A DNA stretch of 64,000 nucleotides from Paramecium sonneborni (lineage: Eukaryota > Ciliophora > Oligohymenophorea > Peniculida > Parameciidae): NCBI GenBank assembly GCA_905182985.1, contig CAJJDN010000127.1:246844-310843 (forward strand). The letters are read 5' to 3'. Positions 12,722-23,784 of the stretch are shown here, in pieces. A program made the translations under genes and the position numbers. The notes under the pieces were generated by a model. That model was not told where the DNA came from. It did not search any database and saw nothing but the letters and a program-made list of their open reading frames with translations. How positions within the stretch are numbered: position 1 is the first letter of the stretch; every line of letters starts with the position of its first letter.

Positions 12722-14022
12722 ATATCATAAATAAATAGTTTCTAAATATTTTTATATTAAATTAATAATATGGACTAATAAGAATAAACATCATTGGGAT
12801 TACTTGGAATTCTTGATATTCGTTTGATTGATTAATTATCAAAATACTTGATTGCTCAAGAAGTGCTAAATTTAGGTTTAACAAATTCTTTTTTTAAAGA
12901 AACATTATTGAATTTTAAGAGAAAGGAAGTTTCTATTAAGAAAGATGCAGTTGTAAGGAATAGCGAAATCTAATTATATTTAGAATTAGATATATCAGAG
13001 ATATGTGATAAAATAGAAGCAATAATGGCAATAGTTGAAACAAAAGATCAAGGATGGGCTAGTGTAAATAAATAAATTTAAAAATTTTAGGCAAGTTACT
13101 CAACATCTTGGGTAACTTTGACACTATTTAATAAAAAAGAGGATTACGATTCGCATGGAGTTTGTCCATATGAGAAAATAATATATGAAAATTATAGAGA
13201 AAAACAATATAGAGAAAGAAAGTTAAAAATTACAAATGTTATGGAAAAGGATCCAAAGAATAAATAGCAATAAACGACATTAGTTGGATTGTGTAGAAAG
13301 GGGGAATTTTAAAAGTTAGGAATAGTATTAAAATGTTAATATCCTGGTTGGGAATGTTACATGTAAAGTGGTTAGATCATAGTTTGGTATAGAGATTGAT
13401 TGATGATTAGATAGGAAATATATTTAAAATATTATAATTTATTTAGTAATTATAAAAGTATCAATCATAATATCAACTAATTAGTTTTAAAAATTATTTA
13501 TAAAAAGATGAAGAAAAAAATGTAAAAAATGCACAGGCATAAATTGATATATGAGAATGTATTAAAATAAGTGGAGAAGGAGGATGTATGATAATGAGTT
13601 ATATAAAGGTTGCCTTTTTTAGTAAATGTACAAAATTTAGAGATTAAGCACCTCATCCAATCACACTGAATAGAGCTCTTTAATTTTTATGGTTAAAAGA
13701 GTAGGTATAATATGATTAATTAATAGTGTTTTAGAAGATTGATAGAAAGATAGCATTACAATTTGGATAGAGAAGAGTATGTAAAATAGACTCTACAATG
13801 AAGTATGATGGCCCATCAAGTGCTCGTATAATAAAGACATCGAAGATTGATTAAGGGATGATAAATGGTTGGCATAATGGTGCTGGAGATTCTAAATTTG
13901 ATTTAGGTCCATTGTACAATATAAAAAGATTAGAAAAAAATGAAGAAGAAATTGAGTATTAAGAATTGATAAAGTAAGAATAATAGAGTCCAAGTGAGTA
14001 TAAAGTCAAGCTAAATCATTAA
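12722..14022. repeat. Assembly duplication, left contig end (1301 bp)
   Basis: Repeats apparently exactly as 14024-15324, on the other side of a single N at 14023. It carries the 5' part of the gene annotated at 14072-16342 (here starting at ATG 12770), cut off mid-gene by the join. Most likely an unmerged contig end rather than a genomic duplication. Confidence 0.9.
12770..14022 (+). pseudogene. Truncated duplicate of the 14072-16342 gene (assembly artefact)
   Basis: Same start (MDQQEQTSLGLLG), introns and sequence as the gene beginning at 14072, but it ends at the N at 14023 in the middle of an exon. It should not be counted as a separate gene. Confidence 0.85.
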
Positions 14023-14023
14023 N

Positions 14024-15324
14024 ATATCATAAATAAATAGTTTCTAAATATTTTTATATTAAATTAATAATATGGACTAATAAGAATAAACATCATTGGG
14101 ATTACTTGGAATTCTTGATATTCGTTTGATTGATTAATTATCAAAATACTTGATTGCTCAAGAAGTGCTAAATTTAGGTTTAACAAATTCTTTTTTTAAA
14201 GAAACATTATTGAATTTTAAGAGAAAGGAAGTTTCTATTAAGAAAGATGCAGTTGTAAGGAATAGCGAAATCTAATTATATTTAGAATTAGATATATCAG
14301 AGATATGTGATAAAATAGAAGCAATAATGGCAATAGTTGAAACAAAAGATCAAGGATGGGCTAGTGTAAATAAATAAATTTAAAAATTTTAGGCAAGTTA
14401 CTCAACATCTTGGGTAACTTTGACACTATTTAATAAAAAAGAGGATTACGATTCGCATGGAGTTTGTCCATATGAGAAAATAATATATGAAAATTATAGA
14501 GAAAAACAATATAGAGAAAGAAAGTTAAAAATTACAAATGTTATGGAAAAGGATCCAAAGAATAAATAGCAATAAACGACATTAGTTGGATTGTGTAGAA
14601 AGGGGGAATTTTAAAAGTTAGGAATAGTATTAAAATGTTAATATCCTGGTTGGGAATGTTACATGTAAAGTGGTTAGATCATAGTTTGGTATAGAGATTG
14701 ATTGATGATTAGATAGGAAATATATTTAAAATATTATAATTTATTTAGTAATTATAAAAGTATCAATCATAATATCAACTAATTAGTTTTAAAAATTATT
14801 TATAAAAAGATGAAGAAAAAAATGTAAAAAATGCACAGGCATAAATTGATATATGAGAATGTATTAAAATAAGTGGAGAAGGAGGATGTATGATAATGAG
14901 TTATATAAAGGTTGCCTTTTTTAGTAAATGTACAAAATTTAGAGATTAAGCACCTCATCCAATCACACTGAATAGAGCTCTTTAATTTTTATGGTTAAAA
15001 GAGTAGGTATAATATGATTAATTAATAGTGTTTTAGAAGATTGATAGAAAGATAGCATTACAATTTGGATAGAGAAGAGTATGTAAAATAGACTCTACAA
15101 TGAAGTATGATGGCCCATCAAGTGCTCGTATAATAAAGACATCGAAGATTGATTAAGGGATGATAAATGGTTGGCATAATGGTGCTGGAGATTCTAAATT
15201 TGATTTAGGTCCATTGTACAATATAAAAAGATTAGAAAAAAATGAAGAAGAAATTGAGTATTAAGAATTGATAAAGTAAGAATAATAGAGTCCAAGTGAG
15301 TATAAAGTCAAGCTAAATCATTAA
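14024..15324. repeat. Assembly duplication, right contig end (1301 bp)
   Basis: Second copy of 12722-14022. This copy continues into the rest of the gene, so it is the one to keep. Confidence 0.9.
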
Positions 15325-16342
15325 GATTTATACAATAGTGATATAAGTGAAAAATATGCTTTTAGTAATTTAGACTCAAAGTAATTGTATTAAAAATTGA
15401 ATGAACTTAAATAAATTAATAAATAAAAGACTGAATAACCTTAAGAATATGTAGAGATTGAAGGATAAAGATTTTATCATGTCTTAAGTGAAATAGAGGA
15501 TTATTTAGATAAAAAGGTTGATAATAAAACATTAATTTAAGAAATGAGAGCATTTTAAACATTTTATCCTATTAAAAGAAAGTTGTAAATTAAATAATTA
15601 AATCCTGGTGATCCTATATTATTGGGATCTGATTAATAAGCAGATGGTAATTAGAAGGCAATCACTGCAAGATTAATTGATAGAAAGAGAACTTTTACAA
15701 ATATGAAATGTGAATTATTCAATACAAATAATTATGTGTTTCATGTTAAGGAAGTTCCTAATATTGGATAATAATTAAGAAGGAATCACTTTTCCTAATT
15801 AATAGATGAGTTAAGAGAAAATGGAATGAAAACACCCAAAGAAATAAATGAAATTACACCTGAACATTCTATCAGGGCATCATAAATAGAATCTAGTGAA
15901 AATGATACTAAATAAATCAGAAAGTTTTATTTAAAATTTCCAAAATAAAAAGGAGAATCTAGTTAAACAACTTCTCACACAAAAAGTTAAAGATTTGGAA
16001 CTTTGCAATCTTAGATATCTAATCAATATCATTAATAAACTATGAAAGCTTCTATGAGTAATATACATGGAAGTAGCACAGAAATTAGATTGGAAAGTCC
16101 TGGAAAATATAAGAATAGATTGGATTCCAGAATTGATAAGTATGTAAAATAGTACTTAAAAAACTAAAATGTTATTTAATAAAATTAAAATGTAGATATG
16201 ACAAAATTAAGGCAAAAATATAAAGTATTCTATTATTTGATAATTTTAGTCTTTAAAAACTGAGAGAGAAAAAGAGATCACAAGAATGTATAAAAGTTAG
16301 TAAATTGAAGGAATTAATAATAAGACTATCCATTTATAATGA
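14072..16342 (+). CDS. Protein of 729 residues with a DQGW/YPGW-type N-terminal domain
   Basis: ATG at 14072. Introns 14684-14716 (33 nt), 14888-14910 (23 nt) and 16225-16249 (25 nt) give exactly 730 codons to TGA 16340-16342. The N-terminal part contains ETKDQGWAS, STSWVTLTLFN, GLCRKGEF and KCQYPGWECYM. This order resembles a beta-rich domain I know from fungal ankyrin/F-box-associated proteins (KDQGW ... SWTW ... AQYPGW); that comparison is from memory. The remainder is hydrophilic, Gln/Lys/Glu/Ser-rich and probably largely disordered, with a Gly/Asp loop (HNGAGDSKFDLGP). No enzymatic motif. Function unknown. Confidence 0.8.
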
Positions 16343-16763
16343 ATTAAATTATACTCTACTTTTATAAAATATATTGATAAAATACTTCATTATTCACTGA
16401 AAGGGTTGGCTACTACATTTGAACCTGATGAAAATTTAGAATATTTTAAATGATTATTTTAAAATAAATGATATCGTTAGTTGGAATATGGGATCAATAA
16501 AAAAAATTCTCAACTGATTTGATAAATAAATAAGTAATTGTAAAGAAAAAACTTTATTGTATAATTGATTATAATATATAGGTGCCAATTATCTGAACAT
16601 CTAAAATGCTATTTATTCACTTTTGAGTAGTAACTTATCCATTGTAAACTTCTTAAACGATTGCTGAGATATATAATAATACCTTACAATAAATAAAAAA
16701 TATGATTTTATAGAAATTAACTAACTTTTGAACTAGAATTAATATTTATATTTTTATTTGATC
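16343..16763. other. Intergenic, nothing recognised
   Basis: About 420 bp of A+T-rich DNA between two plus-strand genes. No frame with coding character, repeat or RNA gene seen. Confidence 0.5.
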
Positions 16764-17594
16764 ATGGATTTGAATGAAGAAAAAATTATTTAAATATTAG
16801 GCGAATTCTTGCTCTCTGAAGGATATCAATATTATATCAAAATCTAAGAATTATTTTCATGTTTATCAGATTCAGATTGTGATCATCTCTTCTATGATTT
16901 TATTCTTGAATTTCTTAAGACTGAACCACCTTATAAATCATTATAGTTAATACATGCTTTCCTAACAGCATCTACTTCACCATAAACTTACATTTGTGAA
17001 TTAATCGAATAAGAATATTTTGAAATTTTATCACTTCATTTGTAAATCAATAAATTCACTGACAATTAAATCAAATAAATTGTCTATGATAAACTTAAAG
17101 AATAAACAAATGACTATAAATAAATATTTTTGCTTCAAAGATTGTATTTTCTTCTAGACTCCAATAAAAAAGATAGCGCTGAACAAATTTTTACTAACAA
17201 TTTAAAAATAATTCAATAGATCTTTTCAAAAATATAGGAAGATACTTTAATTTAATATCTAAAAGTTTAATCTATATTAGTACCTTTTTGTAAGGATATT
17301 TTGCAACAAAAATTAGTGAAATTATTGGAATTAATAAAACAATAGAATCCTAATATTGGAATTTAGTTACAATGGGCTATATATGAAGTTTACGAATAGA
17401 TGGGTTGCATTGAAAATCCCCCAGAAATCGATAATATCGATAATTCTAATATTTAATCCAAAATTTCATTTAGATAGTACTATATGAAGTAGTAGTTTCT
17501 ACAAAATATCAGGCAATTATCCAATCTAATAAGAGATGCGGATGAATAAAGAGATAATTTTAAATTATATACACAATGGTAATTGCAGTTGTGA
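16764..17594 (+). CDS. Helical protein, 276 residues, unknown
   Basis: A single uninterrupted frame of 277 codons from ATG 16764 to TGA 17592-17594. It is almost entirely amphipathic helix: EEKIIQILGEFLLSEGY, LFYDFILEFLK, YKSLQLIHAFLTA, then LQRLYFLLDS and LVKLLELIKQQ. The pattern suggests an alpha-solenoid (HEAT-like) scaffold, but I cannot assign a family. It ends 166 bp before the histidine kinase gene on the same strand. Confidence 0.75.
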
Positions 17595-17760
17595 TTTATA
17601 TTAATTAAATTTATACCAATATGTAAAATGTGTAAATAATTACCAATGTGAACAAGCTTAATAATTACTTAGAATAATTGTTAAATTTGAACTTCTAAAA
17701 AATATCTTAATTTCAAGAATATGAGATTCTCTTGGAATAACTTACTTTTTTAGTATAAAT

Positions 17761-19993
17761 ATGATTATTATTGATTTTTTGTATATTCTAGGAATCTGCT
17801 GTGCAACAGTAGCTGAGTGCTTGTTTGAATAATAAAACGACTATGAGTTGTATTCTATGATTGCTTCATTGCCGATATTGTGCATCTGGTGCGTATTGAG
17901 GATTAAATATAGAAGAGAAAAAAATGATCAAATTTCTATGCTTGTACTACTTATAGTAGCCAACACATTAAGAACTGTTGCAAACAAACATTTAAGTGAA
18001 ATGTATTATCCATTATTCCCAAAAGGTTGCTTTATATCATTCCACTATAGAATCATAAACATCCAAAAAAGGTGTTTTTATGTCTACCTTTTGCAGGAGT
18101 AGTTGCAGGTGTAAAGTTAGAATTTAATTATGATAATACATTGATAGCAGTCTGCATTGTATTATTAGTATGGTTATCGAATGGTAGTACCATAAAGAAA
18201 ACGACAAAGATCTCTAAGAATCAAAGCTATTCAAAAACTTGGAACAACCCATCAGATAGTTTGATTATAAGCCATAATGATTAATTTCATTTAATAGTAA
18301 CTAATAAAGGAAAGATGATATCTGGGAATGAAGATATTAAAAGTTGCTAGGCGTTGATGATCCAATAATAATTTAATAGATAATTAATGAAATAATCATT
18401 TTAAAAGTCGATAAACAAATAAAAGAAAGAAAAATGTTGAATTTACTTCAAATGATAAATTCTCAATTACCAAAATGTAAAATTTTGGAATGTTAAACAT
18501 CATTTGGTGATCATTACATGATTGAATTGTTTAATTATAATGATAATATTGGGATGACTTTTGTAGATCTTTACGAATGCAGAGAGTATTGGGAACGTAA
18601 AGTAACTAAATAATTAATGAGTTAATTATTTAGAAGTTTTAGTCATGAATTCAGCACATCACTTAATTGTATAAGAATTCTTGCTGAAAGTGCTCTAGAA
18701 GATATTGATGACGATTACTTTGCCATTAATATTATATAACCTATTTTAAATAGTTGTTATATTCTTAATTCAATAGTTTAAGATGTTAGAGATTTTAGTT
18801 TAATTCTATCTAAGAATTTCATTTTTACTGTTTAAATTCAGAATATTTATCTACTTATAAATGAAGTTGCTGATTTATATAGATAATAATTGAGTATGAA
18901 AGGTGTTGATTTGAATATCAAAATGAATGAAATATATATTCACACTGATGGTTAACGTTTTAAATAAGTTTTAAATAATTTACTTTCAAATGCTCAAAAA
19001 TTCACATTTCATGGAAATATTACTATTTGTCTATCAGAACTAATAGTAAGAGATTAGGTTTTTGTTAAAGTCTGTGTATCAGATACTGGATCAGGAATGA
19101 ATTAAGAGACATAATCCAAACTTAAAGAATTCCTTAATTAACCACATAAACGATAATCTAATTTTAATTATGGACTGGGTTTGATGATTAGCAATAGTAT
19201 TTGCAATGGTTTATCCCCTAATTATGAATCTGGTATTCATTTTGAATCTAAAAATTAAAATGGCTCTACATTTTGGTTCTTTTTAGAAGATCTTAAGATG
19301 CTTGAAACTCCAGATCTTATAAGTAAGAGAACCATTAAATATAATAAAATTATTAGTTCTGGTAGAAGTATTCTTGAACAAAGTTTTCTTATTAGTCCAA
19401 GTGATAAAAAAAGGTAATCCTCTTTTACCTTTTCTCTCAAAGGTAAATAAAAATTAATTGACAAAAATTCAGAAAGTAAAACTATTTTTTGTAATCAAAG
19501 ATTTCTCTGAACCTGATGAAACTATTTCTGCTCCATACATATTTAGAGAAACAAAAAAACCTAAAAAATTCAAACATTCCCCCTTAGATTAAGTTGCAAA
19601 TGAATCAACTGAAAATGGAGTTAAAATTTTAATAGTTGATGATGAATTTGTCAATATCTATGCACTCACTACAATGCTTTCTAGATTAAATATTAAATGT
19701 GATTAAGCACATAATGGTCAAGAAGGACTGGATAAATTTAAATCACACTATTATTAAGTCATTCTAATGGATATAGAAATGCCTATTATGAATGGAATTC
19801 AAGCAACAATATTAATTATTGATTATTGCAGTTCTGTAGATATAGATCCTCCAATTATTATAGCTTAAACTGCCTACACAGATATGTAAACTAAATAAAT
19901 GTGTAAAGAAGCCGGTATGGACTATTTTTACAAAAACCTATTAGCACAAATGAAATTAAATAAATTTTATAAACAATTAAGTTGTTATAATGA
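17761..19993 (+). CDS. Hybrid histidine kinase with C-terminal receiver, frame-slipped in the assembly
   Basis: ATG 17761 (MIIIDFLYILGICCATVA) with at least two hydrophobic segments (second TLIAVCIVLLVWL), then a PAS-like linker. The kinase core has H-box SFSHEFSTSLN with the phospho-acceptor His, N-box VLNNLLSNAQKF, G1 VSDTGSGM and G2 YGLGLMIS. The receiver has ILIVDDE, the phospho-acceptor Asp in LMDIEMPIMNG, and the conserved Lys-Pro. Introns at 18026-18050 and 18072-18096 (25 nt each). Three one-base homopolymer slips are needed to keep frame: A-run near 18339-18342 (one short), T-run 19502-19504 (one extra) and T-run 19925-19929 (one short). Predicted membrane sensor passing phosphate from His to Asp. 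Confidence 0.88.
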
Positions 19994-20653
19994 ACAAAAA
20001 ATAATTGTCATTACAGATATTTCTCCAACTCTTCTTCTTTCAAAACAATTAGATAAGTACTAATACTTAGATCAAAGAAGAGAATTAGATAATATTAAAC
20101 AAAATGACAAATATGAAAATTATAGTATTATTTGGAGACCTTCGGTAGAAAACTCTTTTTTGATTTTCTCATGATTAAATACAGAGATAGATATGATCTT
20201 GCTGTAGGTTAATAGAGATTAAACTGCTGCATAGGCTAAATCATTTTTACAAAAATATTTTAGAAATTTACTGTTTGTTATTATATGCAATTGAGAATAA
20301 TATCAAGTTACTTAAAAACACGTTACTACCATACCAAGTAAATTGAAAGAGATCTATCGTTAATAAATTAAAACTTCCTTAATCATGATCTTCTAAATAG
20401 AGTTATGGTAAATATATATCCTACTCTTTTGGAATAACATTCTTGTATTTAATTTTTTATTATGAAATTAATGAATATCATCATAATAAAATTTGATCGA
20501 TAATTTGTTGATGTTTAAAATGATAGGTCTTTTGATTTAATTTTAAATATTAAAATGAGCTATCGAAACTATTAAATAATAATAAGAGCCAAGTAAATAG
20601 AGAATCCAAAGAAGAGAATAAAGAATAGAGTTAATAAAATGTCTGAGTATTTG
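19990..20653 (+). CDS. Coding-like region after the kinase, model unresolved
   Basis: Two good plus-strand segments lie here: one from about 19995 (KIIVITDISPTLLLSKQLD), then, one frame shifted near 20142, FGRKLFFDFLMIKYRDRYDL continuing to TGA at 20651-20653. An ATG at 19990 overlaps the kinase stop and would read into the first segment if one A were added to the A-run at 19995-20000. This may be a separate gene with sequence errors or an extension of the kinase gene. No domain recognised. Confidence 0.45.
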
Positions 20654-20718
20654 TGATTAATGTATTATTATATACAAAACCTTATTGAATGGTTGATAAA
20701 TAATTAAAAATTAATTAA

Positions 20719-22193
20719 ATGATAATATTTGCATTAATAACACTGGTGTTGGGACAAAATGAAACATTATTTATTTAGCATCCATAAGAGTTAGCAAATA
20801 ATGTTGGATTGTAGACAATAAAATTTAATATTGCAAATTTTGGTTTTGTGCCATATGGATAAAGGATTGCAGGAATGCTTGAAGTGGCATCTCCATTTAC
20901 TTTTTGTTAGCCAGAATTTAATAATAGTAATAATTTAAGCAATGACTATTCTAATGTAAAAGTACTATTAGTCCAGAGAGGTGATTGTACATTTTTCATA
21001 AAGGTATAAAATATGAAAGTAGAATTAGACAATGAATGCTTAATCATATGGATATTAGATGTTAGTGATAGTTGATAATTAAGATGAGGAAATAACAGGT
21101 TTGAATTTGGTAAGTTTAAATGAGACAAAGGAGATTGATATACCAGCAATAATGATATCTAAAAAGTAAGGTGATTTAATAAAAGAATATATGGATAGAA
21201 ATATAAATGAGAGAGTATATATAGTAGTAAAATTTCCAGAGATGATGAAAAGTGAGAAGGTGAGTTATCAATATTGGTTTAGTGCAATGGATAGATCTAG
21301 TTATTAATTTTTAGAATAGTTTTATCCATTCCATATAGAAATGAGAGATTAATTAGAATTTACTCCACATTATGCAATAGATAGATGTGGAATATGTAAA
21401 AAAGAAGATTATAAAAAACCTAATTAATAATGTTTATCTGGAGGTAGATATTGTGCAAGTGATCCTGATGCTGATGGTCCATTAACTGGTTAAGATGCTG
21501 TAAGAGAAATAGTGAAATAATTATGTATATTCAAGTAAGATTAATTAAAATGGTGGCAATATGCTGTAAAATATAGTAATAGATGTTTAACAAATACTGA
21601 AATATTAAAATGTGCATCTGAAGTGATGGAATAAGTTAATATCGATCAAAAAGAAGTTAAGAGTTGTTATGAAAAGAGTTTTAATAATAAAAATGATGAA
21701 CTTGAAGATAATGAATTACTTAGTCAATAATATTAAATTAACCTTAACTTTTCTGCATTTTCATGGCCTATTTTATACATTAATGATCTCAAATATAAAG
21801 GAGCATTAACTGTTTCTACTTATACTTATAATTATGAAACTGGAGCATAACAATTATTTGATACATCTCATTTTGGACCACTCTAAACCATCTGTCGTGG
21901 TTTTAATGAATAATACCTTCCTAAAATATGTAAATAAAGAATGATTGGTTATATAGATGATGGAATCTGGGTATTCTATTATTTTATCTTAGATTGAACA
22001 TTCTCTAAACTCAAGTACTTGGGTAACCTGGGTTATTGTGCTCACTACTATGATACTCCTTATGATTTGTACTACCTTCCTATATAAAAGAATGTATAGA
22101 AAAGAAACTAATGATCAAATTAATTAATAAGTCAATATTCATTTAGCTTAATATTACGCTCTAAATGAACAAGAGAAAAGTATGAGAAAGTGA
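20719..22193 (+). CDS. Vacuolar sorting receptor-like type I membrane protein (PA domain)
   Basis: Introns 21004-21028 (25 nt) and 21971-21992 (22 nt) give exactly 476 codons. Signal peptide MIIFALITLVLGQ. The protease-associated domain has VLLVQRGDCTFFIK and, later, PAIMISKKQGDLI. The VSR-type luminal region has QYWFSAMDRS, FTPHYAIDRCGIC and the signature GGRYCASDPD followed by KQLCIFKQ and RCLTNTEILKCASEV. A single membrane span (WVIVLTTMILLMICTTFLY) precedes a short cytosolic tail containing YYAL, a Tyr-based sorting signal. Plant VSRs carry soluble cargo from Golgi to vacuole. Here a role in lysosome, phagosome or secretory-granule cargo sorting is inferred. The EGF-like repeats of plant VSRs are not evident. 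Confidence 0.92.
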
Positions 22194-22870
22194 TTTCTTA
22201 TATATTATCAATATAAATTCAAATCATTTATTCATTTATTTTATATAAATACAATCCTATCTTCTACATTCTCTCAAGTTTTAATTATTATATATAATCA
22301 TTATCTATCAAACGCTATATTACTTACTTATAAGTTATATAACATCAAAAATTCTCTACTTCATTATTTATTTATATTATCTTTGTTCTCTTTTACACAA
22401 ATTTTCATCTCATACCACTTCTTATCTTATCATTTAAATATATATCAAATTACTCTATCATTAAATTTCACAATTATTGAATCCAAAAAAATTTATTTAT
22501 AATCAAATTAAACTAATCCAAATTGTTTTTTTATCAATCTATTCATATGGATTACTACTTTTATTTATTTATAATACAGTCATACTCATATTATTTAGAT
22601 CTTCCTTAAATATTGTATTCATATTATTTATCTTTAATGATATTGAATCCATTAACTTTTCTTATTTGATATTAAGATGATGAAAGGATTATTGATATTA
22701 TTTATACATGATTTTCATTAAACTGTTCAATTTGTAAATTATAGTATATTTCAGTAAAAAAGATGAGATGCGAGATTTAGTTTATGTAATACTAATGATT
22801 TATGTGAATTATTATTTAAGTTTAGTTTAAAGTGATTAAATAATCAGAATTATATAAGTTTAAAATTAAT
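22194..22870. other. Convergent intergenic region, nothing recognised
   Basis: About 680 bp between the 3' ends of the sorting receptor and the UBTD-like gene. It is Ile/Leu/Phe-rich in every frame, the signature of non-coding A+T-rich DNA. No hairpin or RNA gene identified. Confidence 0.5.
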
Positions 22871-23762
22871 TCATAAATATATATATTATTATATAATCAG
22901 AACATAAATGCTTGTACAACCTATAAAAAAGATAGATAGAATATTTACAGAATTATCTTGGACTCCATAATTTCCAAACATATTATGACCTTTCATTTCT
23001 CTACCATTTACAAACAGTTTCATTTTCTATGGATTTTCTTTTGATTGTAATTCTTTAATTAATAAGTCAACCCTATCTCCTGTATTGTAGGAAACATCTT
23101 TATCAATATTCCATTTAGTACTTCTAATTTTAAACTAGAGAATATATATAGAAATTTACCTTTACAACTCTACGGTCAAAACTTGAATAAAGATTTTAAT
23201 CGAAAGATTATTTTTAAGGAAAGGAAACAGGATTATGCATTACAAAAACAGGTAAATCATATTTCTATCCTAAGGAATGCATTTTAATAAAATACCATGA
23301 TTGTCATAAATAATTTACATACTATTTTTGATTAGCTTTAACTCAGCAGCTTACAAAAGAGTTTTAGCAGTTCCTAATTAATAAAAATCCGTACCTTCAT
23401 CAGCTTCTAAAGCAGCTCTAATAGTAATCCAATTTTCTTTCTATCCTTCTATTCTAGATTCTATATTTGAAATAGACAGATATATATACCCCAAAATTCA
23501 ACTCTTTTTTATTACCATTCTTCTTTAGAGAGACGAGATTCATATTGATTTGCCTTTTTTATTCCTGTGCCTACAAATTAATCTGGAATCAAAGTAAAAT
23601 AACTATTGTATTTCTAATTCACATTTAATGGGTGAGTTATTTCAATGATTTAAGAATATTACTATAAAATCGATTTCATATTACTTAATAAGCCCTCTAT
23701 AATCTAGGATTTGAAGGTAAAGAAACTTCATTCTCTTAATTTTTTGTTGCGCAACTACCCAT
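22871..23762 (-). CDS. UBTD1/2-like ubiquitin domain-containing protein
   Basis: Four introns of 23, 29, 26 and 25 nt restore exactly 263 codons. The start MGSCATKNQ gives Gly2/Cys4, a plausible N-myristoylation/palmitoylation site, as in animal UBTD1 (MGNC). The UBTD N-terminal domain follows: KRVEFWESRIEGQKENW, then IRAALEA, LLQAAELKL, IYDNHGQKYDLPVFVM. The C-terminal ubiquitin-like fold includes VVKFKIRSTKW and KMKLFVNGREMKG. UBTD proteins act with E2/E3 enzymes in ubiquitin transfer. The start lies only 22 bp from the stop of the giant coiled-coil gene on the same strand. The last ten or so residues are uncertain. Confidence 0.88.
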
Positions 23763-23784
23763 TTTTATTTATTAATTAATATAA

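Noticed and set aside
18072..18284. A separate small gene starting MFLCLPFAGVVAG
   Set aside because: The first bases are a 25-nt intron of the histidine kinase; the rest is its second membrane segment.
22477..22680. 67-residue plus-strand hydrophobic ORF
   Set aside because: Ile/Leu/Phe/Tyr composition is what A+T-rich spacer gives; no ATG start and no support.
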